Shown: positions 61,218 to 64,000 of the stretch, one piece after another
How positions within the stretch are numbered: position 1 is the stretch's first letter
Layout: each line of letters opens with the position of its first letter
From: Allomuricauda sp.
GTDB lineage: Bacteria; Bacteroidota; Bacteroidia; Flavobacteriales; Flavobacteriaceae
Assembly: GCA_017795045.1 (NCBI GenBank)
Contig: CP051244.1
Span: 662,584 to 726,583, forward strand
Direction: 5' to 3'
DNA length: 64,000 bases
Translations under genes and position numbers: made by a program
The notes under the pieces: generated by a model
What the model saw: only the letters and a program-made list of their open reading frames with translations
What the model was told of the DNA's origin: nothing
The model's database searches: none

Positions 61218-61712
61218 CTATTGCTTCTTAAGCTCAAGAAGCAACTGATCATCCTTTTTTTCCTTCATCTCGATCAATTCATCCACATTTTCGTTGGGAA
61301 CGGCAATCGAAAGTACATAATGGGCAATCTTCCATTGCCCATTTTCTTTTTTAAGCACCCCGGAACCCCGGCACAGTTTCATCTGGGTATCCAACAATTC
61401 ATCAAACCAAGCGAAATCCTTGGTTGAATTAAGGTAGATATTTCGCTGTACCGCAGTAAAACTCCATGCTTTTCCGCGATCAAAATAAGGTTTGGAGAAC
61501 GCTTTGAATTCCTCATTTTGCCAATTTTCGGTGGCGTCTGTCCCAATGAACACTGCATCACGGGTCATTTTTCCAAAATAGGCATCAAAATCGGCATTGG
61601 AAGCTGCCATATGCCATGCATCCAATACTTTTCCAATCTTTTCCTTTTCCGTAGTTTGGGCCGTTGCGGCCAACGCCACAAAAACCAACAGATAACAAAT
61701 TTTATTCTTCAT
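61218..61712 (-). CDS. Secreted SnoaL/NTF2-like protein
   Basis: A 164-residue exported protein with a signal peptide (1-18, ending TAQT). The NTF2-like cone fold is marked by VLDAWHMAASNADFDAYFG, then MTRDAVFIGTDATENW, and KENGQWKIAHYVLS. The ligand is unknown. Its start overlaps the upstream lipoprotein gene by 11 bases, so the two are coupled. Confidence 0.8.
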   Translation of the reverse strand: MKNKICYLLVFVALAATAQTTEKEKIGKVLDAWHMAASNADFDAYFGKMTRDAVFIGTDATENWQNEEFKAFSKPYFDRGKAWSFTAVQRNIYLNSTKDFAWFDELLDTQMKLCRGSGVLKKENGQWKIAHYVLSIAVPNENVDELIEMKEKKDDQLLLELKKQ

Positions 61713-62199
61713 CCAATATTAGATTTTTGTCCAACTGACTGTTCACAATGATGTTCAATTGCTTGCGCAGGGCATTATAGGCTTCCATCATTTCTATGGT
61801 AGATTCCGTGGTTTCCTGATTTTCCAGAATCTTGGTTTTTACCTTGTACAAATAGGTCCTAAGTACCTGTTGCCTGCTTTTCACCTGAAAGGCATTGAAC
61901 AGTTCCGGATAGGTCCCCCCTGCCATAATTTTCTCCTTCTCGATAAGGTCGTCAATGGCCAAGCTGAGATCTTCATTGTTGGTTGCCCGGTACAACACAT
62001 CAATACTTGCCGTCAATGCCTTAAATTCATCCCAAGTTTCCGCAATAGTGGTCGCTTTGGGGTTCAAGGTCAACTTGGTCGGCAGTTTTTGGTAGTTGAA
62101 AACAAGTACCTCACTTTCCGGCTCCTCTGTAACTGCTTCGGTTTTTTTACAGCTGCATAAGACCGTAAAAACTATGGACATCCATAACAATTTTCGCAT
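61702..62199 (-). CDS. Small helical lipoprotein
   Basis: A 165-residue lipoprotein with lipobox LCSC (Cys17) after a short hydrophobic signal. The mature protein is helical, with heptad-like stretches (SRQQVLRTYLYKVKTKILE). Function unknown; it is paired with the SnoaL-like gene, and both products are expected in the envelope. Confidence 0.7.
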   Translation of the reverse strand: MRKLLWMSIVFTVLCSCKKTEAVTEEPESEVLVFNYQKLPTKLTLNPKATTIAETWDEFKALTASIDVLYRATNNEDLSLAIDDLIEKEKIMAGGTYPELFNAFQVKSRQQVLRTYLYKVKTKILENQETTESTIEMMEAYNALRKQLNIIVNSQLDKNLILDEE

Positions 62200-62263
62200 A
62201 AGCGAATGTACAAATTTTAATAAAGGCTATCTTTACCCCTGAACGTAATTAACTTCAAATTAA

Positions 62264-63202
62264 ATGCAAAAGCCCATTCTCATTTTAGGTGCTTGTGGAC
62301 AAATCGGGACAGAACTTACCATGGAACTCAGGAACAAATATGGTAGGGAAAGTGTCATAGCCAGTGATATCCGGGAAGGCAACAATAGCTTGATGGAATC
62401 AGGGCCTTTTGAACTTTTGGACGCCACAAACTACGAAGCCATAGAAAACGTGGTAATGCACTATGAAATAGATGAGGTGTATTTGATGGCCGCCATGTTG
62501 AGTGCCACGGCAGAGAAATTCCCGATGCGGGCCTGGAACCTCAACATGGGCTCCCTGTTTAATATCTTGAACTTGGCCCGCGAAGGCAAGATCTCCAAGA
62601 TTTTTTGGCCCTCAAGCATTGCTGTTTTTGGGCCCAACACCCCAAAGGACGATACCCCGCAGAGCACCATTATGGAACCCAGCACGGTTTACGGCATAAG
62701 CAAACAGTCCGGGGAACGTTGGTGCGAATATTATTTTAAAAAATTTGGGGTGGATGTACGTAGCGTGCGCTACCCAGGGCTGATCAGTTGGAAGACCATG
62801 CCCGGTGGGGGCACCACGGACTATGCCGTGGAGATTTACCATGATGCCTTAAAAAAGGGGAGCTATCAAAGTTTTCTGGATAAAGAGACTAGACTTCCCA
62901 TGATGTATATGGACGATGCCATCCGGGCCACCATCAGTTTAATGGAAAGTCCTGCCGAAAACCTCACCATACGATCTTCCTATAATTTGGGCAGTATGAG
63001 CTTTACCCCCAATGAAGTGGCCAAAAGCATTCAAAAACACATTCCTGATTTCACCATAAGCTATGCTCCTGATTTTAGGCAGCAAATCGCAGATTCGTGG
63101 CCTAGCAGCATTGACGATACGCCAGCGCGAAAAGACTGGGGCTGGCAACCTGGCTTTGATTTGGACCAAACCACGGTTGAAATGTTGGAAAACCTAAAAT
63201 AG
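62264..63202 (+). CDS. SDR-type L-threonine 3-dehydrogenase-like protein
   Basis: A 312-residue extended SDR. The nucleotide motif GACGQIGTEL lies at 8-17, Ser in PSSIAVFGPNTP and the active pair Tyr-x3-Lys in YGISKQSGE. The pattern LPMMYMDDAI and the nearby PGLISW are characteristic of NAD-dependent L-threonine 3-dehydrogenases of the epimerase fold, which make 2-amino-3-ketobutyrate from threonine. Related UDP-sugar epimerases are the main alternative. Confidence 0.85.
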   Translation: MQKPILILGACGQIGTELTMELRNKYGRESVIASDIREGNNSLMESGPFELLDATNYEAIENVVMHYEIDEVYLMAAMLSATAEKFPMRAWNLNMGSLFNILNLAREGKISKIFWPSSIAVFGPNTPKDDTPQSTIMEPSTVYGISKQSGERWCEYYFKKFGVDVRSVRYPGLISWKTMPGGGTTDYAVEIYHDALKKGSYQSFLDKETRLPMMYMDDAIRATISLMESPAENLTIRSSYNLGSMSFTPNEVAKSIQKHIPDFTISYAPDFRQQIADSWPSSIDDTPARKDWGWQPGFDLDQTTVEMLENLK

Positions 63203-63210
63203 GGGTAAAA

Positions 63211-63537
63211 TTATTCTTCCTCTTCGGAATCGGAAAAATCATCGTCATCATCCGGGAGTTTGTCCATTTCCCCGGCATCCAGATCTGAGGTATCATCATT
63301 ATCGTCGTCATCGTCATCAAAGTTGGCCATGGTATGCTCCAATTTGGAGCTTATCTTCACCAAATATTTGGTGTCATCCGTGGACACCTCAACGGCTTCG
63401 ATCAACTCACCTTTTAAATTCCGAAAATTGATCACATCGTTATCTCCATAGCCATCGGGGTATTTTTCCACCAAAAGTTTCAATACTTCCGGAGTCAATT
63501 TTTTAAAATCGACAATTACGCGTTTGAGGTTGTTCAT
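63211..63537 (-). CDS. Small protein with a strongly acidic tail
   Basis: A 108-residue protein of unknown function. The first 65 or so residues look like a folded domain (VIVDFKKLTPEVLKLLVEKYPDGYGDND). The last 40 are nearly all Asp and Glu (a DDDDDDNDD run, and EEEE at the end). The ATG at 63537 (MNNLKRVI) is preferred; the ORF is open upstream to 63624 without coding appearance. It is probably a nucleic-acid or protein mimic or chaperone, but this is guesswork. Confidence 0.65.
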   Translation of the reverse strand: MNNLKRVIVDFKKLTPEVLKLLVEKYPDGYGDNDVINFRNLKGELIEAVEVSTDDTKYLVKISSKLEHTMANFDDDDDDNDDTSDLDAGEMDKLPDDDDDFSDSEEEE

Positions 63538-63610
63538 GGTGTTTGGCTTATCATCTAATCCACCTAAAATTAGAATAAAAGTGTTTGGTTGGGAAAAAAA
63601 ATTGAAAAAA

Positions 63611-64000
63611 TCACAACTTATCAATATCTGACTTGCCGCCTGTCTTTTTCAATAATTTTATGTGGTGGATTTCCACATTTTTGTCAATGGGCTTCAACAT
63701 ATCATACATGGTAAGGGCCACTACACTGGCGCCATGCATGGCCTCTACCTCCACCCCGGTTTTATAGAAGGTCTTTACAGTGATGATGATCTTGATCTCC
63801 AGTCCATCCATTTCATATTCAATACCGCAATACTCCACAGGGAGAGGATGACAATCGGGAAGCAGGTCTGAAGTTTTTTTTACCCCTAAAAAACCGGCAG
63901 CTTTGCTCATGGAAAGCACATCGCCCTTGGGGACCGTTCCGTTTTTGATGGCCTCGATCGTGGCCATATTCCCGACTTTTACTACCGCCTGCGCCACGGC
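63611..64000 (-). CDS. moaC: Cyclic pyranopterin monophosphate synthase accessory protein MoaC, 5' part missing
   Basis: C-terminal 129 residues or so of MoaC, which with MoaA converts GTP to cyclic pyranopterin monophosphate in molybdenum cofactor synthesis. Landmarks are ATIEAIKNG, LLPDCHPLP and GVEVEAMHGASVVALTMYDM, which hold the substrate-binding residues, and the end KKTGGKS. The gene begins beyond the right edge: the codon at 63995-63997 is GTG but lies inside the domain (VAQAVVKVGNMA), so it is not the start. Confidence 0.93.
   Translation of the reverse strand, partial: AVAQAVVKVGNMATIEAIKNGTVPKGDVLSMSKAAGFLGVKKTSDLLPDCHPLPVEYCGIEYEMDGLEIKIIITVKTFYKTGVEVEAMHGASVVALTMYDMLKPIDKNVEIHHIKLLKKTGGKSDIDKL

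Overview
The window reads as chromosomal DNA of a marine-type Flavobacteriaceae bacterium (Bacteroidota), probably near Muricauda/Flagellimonas. That placement is inferred from gene content and style. Two proteins carry type IX secretion (T9SS) C-terminal sorting domains, several promoters match the Bacteroidota TTG-N19-21-TAnnTTTG pattern, TTG and GTG starts are frequent, ribosome-binding sites are weak, and L25/Ctc, RsmA, MgtE, HTTM, DUF1800/DUF1501, DUF6428 and fused OlsF-like acyltransferase genes are typical of the group. I see no phage, IS element, CRISPR array, rRNA or tRNA.

Layout. 1-9.96 kb: prs (3' end), rplY and pth; a convergent T9SS metallopeptidase/lipoprotein pair; then ribF, an HTTM membrane protein and serS. 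10-18.6 kb: a small secreted protein, a TPR protein and a tight housekeeping run (DUF4286, gamma-glutamylcyclotransferase-like, rsmA, mgtE, DinB-like, cupin, 2-hydroxyacid dehydrogenase, DUF1801, VOC, DUF4870). 18.6-20.4 kb: an arsenic-type operon (arsR, DUF6428, ArsN-like GNAT, arsC) with no efflux pump in view. 20.4-26.6 kb: a CarboxypepD_reg protein, a fused acyltransferase (probable amino-acid lipid synthase), aspartate kinase, GNAT, fbp and a TerB-like protein. 26.7-34.3 kb: a DNA-repair block (ligase-associated DEXH helicase, PdeM phosphoesterase, mfd) whose spacers are filled with a dispersed palindromic repeat. 34.3-41.3 kb: Dph6-like protein, serine hydrolase, VOC, ACT-domain protein, YraN, and the DUF1800/DUF1501 secreted pair. 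41.3-48.7 kb: metG, tex, histone-deacetylase-like, PAP2 phosphatase, a Cys-rich mini-protein and ssb. 48.7-50 kb: a gene-poor stretch with decayed-looking small ORFs. 50-64 kb: dps, small secreted proteins, glycerate kinase, SIMPL, an SDR/TetR operon, pentapeptide repeat, CBS, M28 peptidase, epimerases, small lipoproteins, an L-threonine dehydrogenase-like SDR and moaC (cut by the window edge).

Most notable signal: a roughly 26-bp dispersed repeat (begins GTCATTTCGAGCGCAG, ends TCGAGAAATC) is arrayed in inverted orientations around pdeM and beside metG. Degenerate copies also sit in frame inside the coding regions of mfd and metG, in the same orientation and the same reading frame, encoding V-(T/I)-S-(S/N)-E-x-E-K. 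This resembles the protein-invading palindromic elements of Rickettsia. Second, the ligase-associated helicase has its Walker A motif upstream of any ATG/GTG/TTG in its frame, so a start other than ATG/GTG/TTG or a sequence error is needed.

All positions and motifs come from reading the sequence. Family names rest on recognition of motifs and overall sequence, not on database searches.
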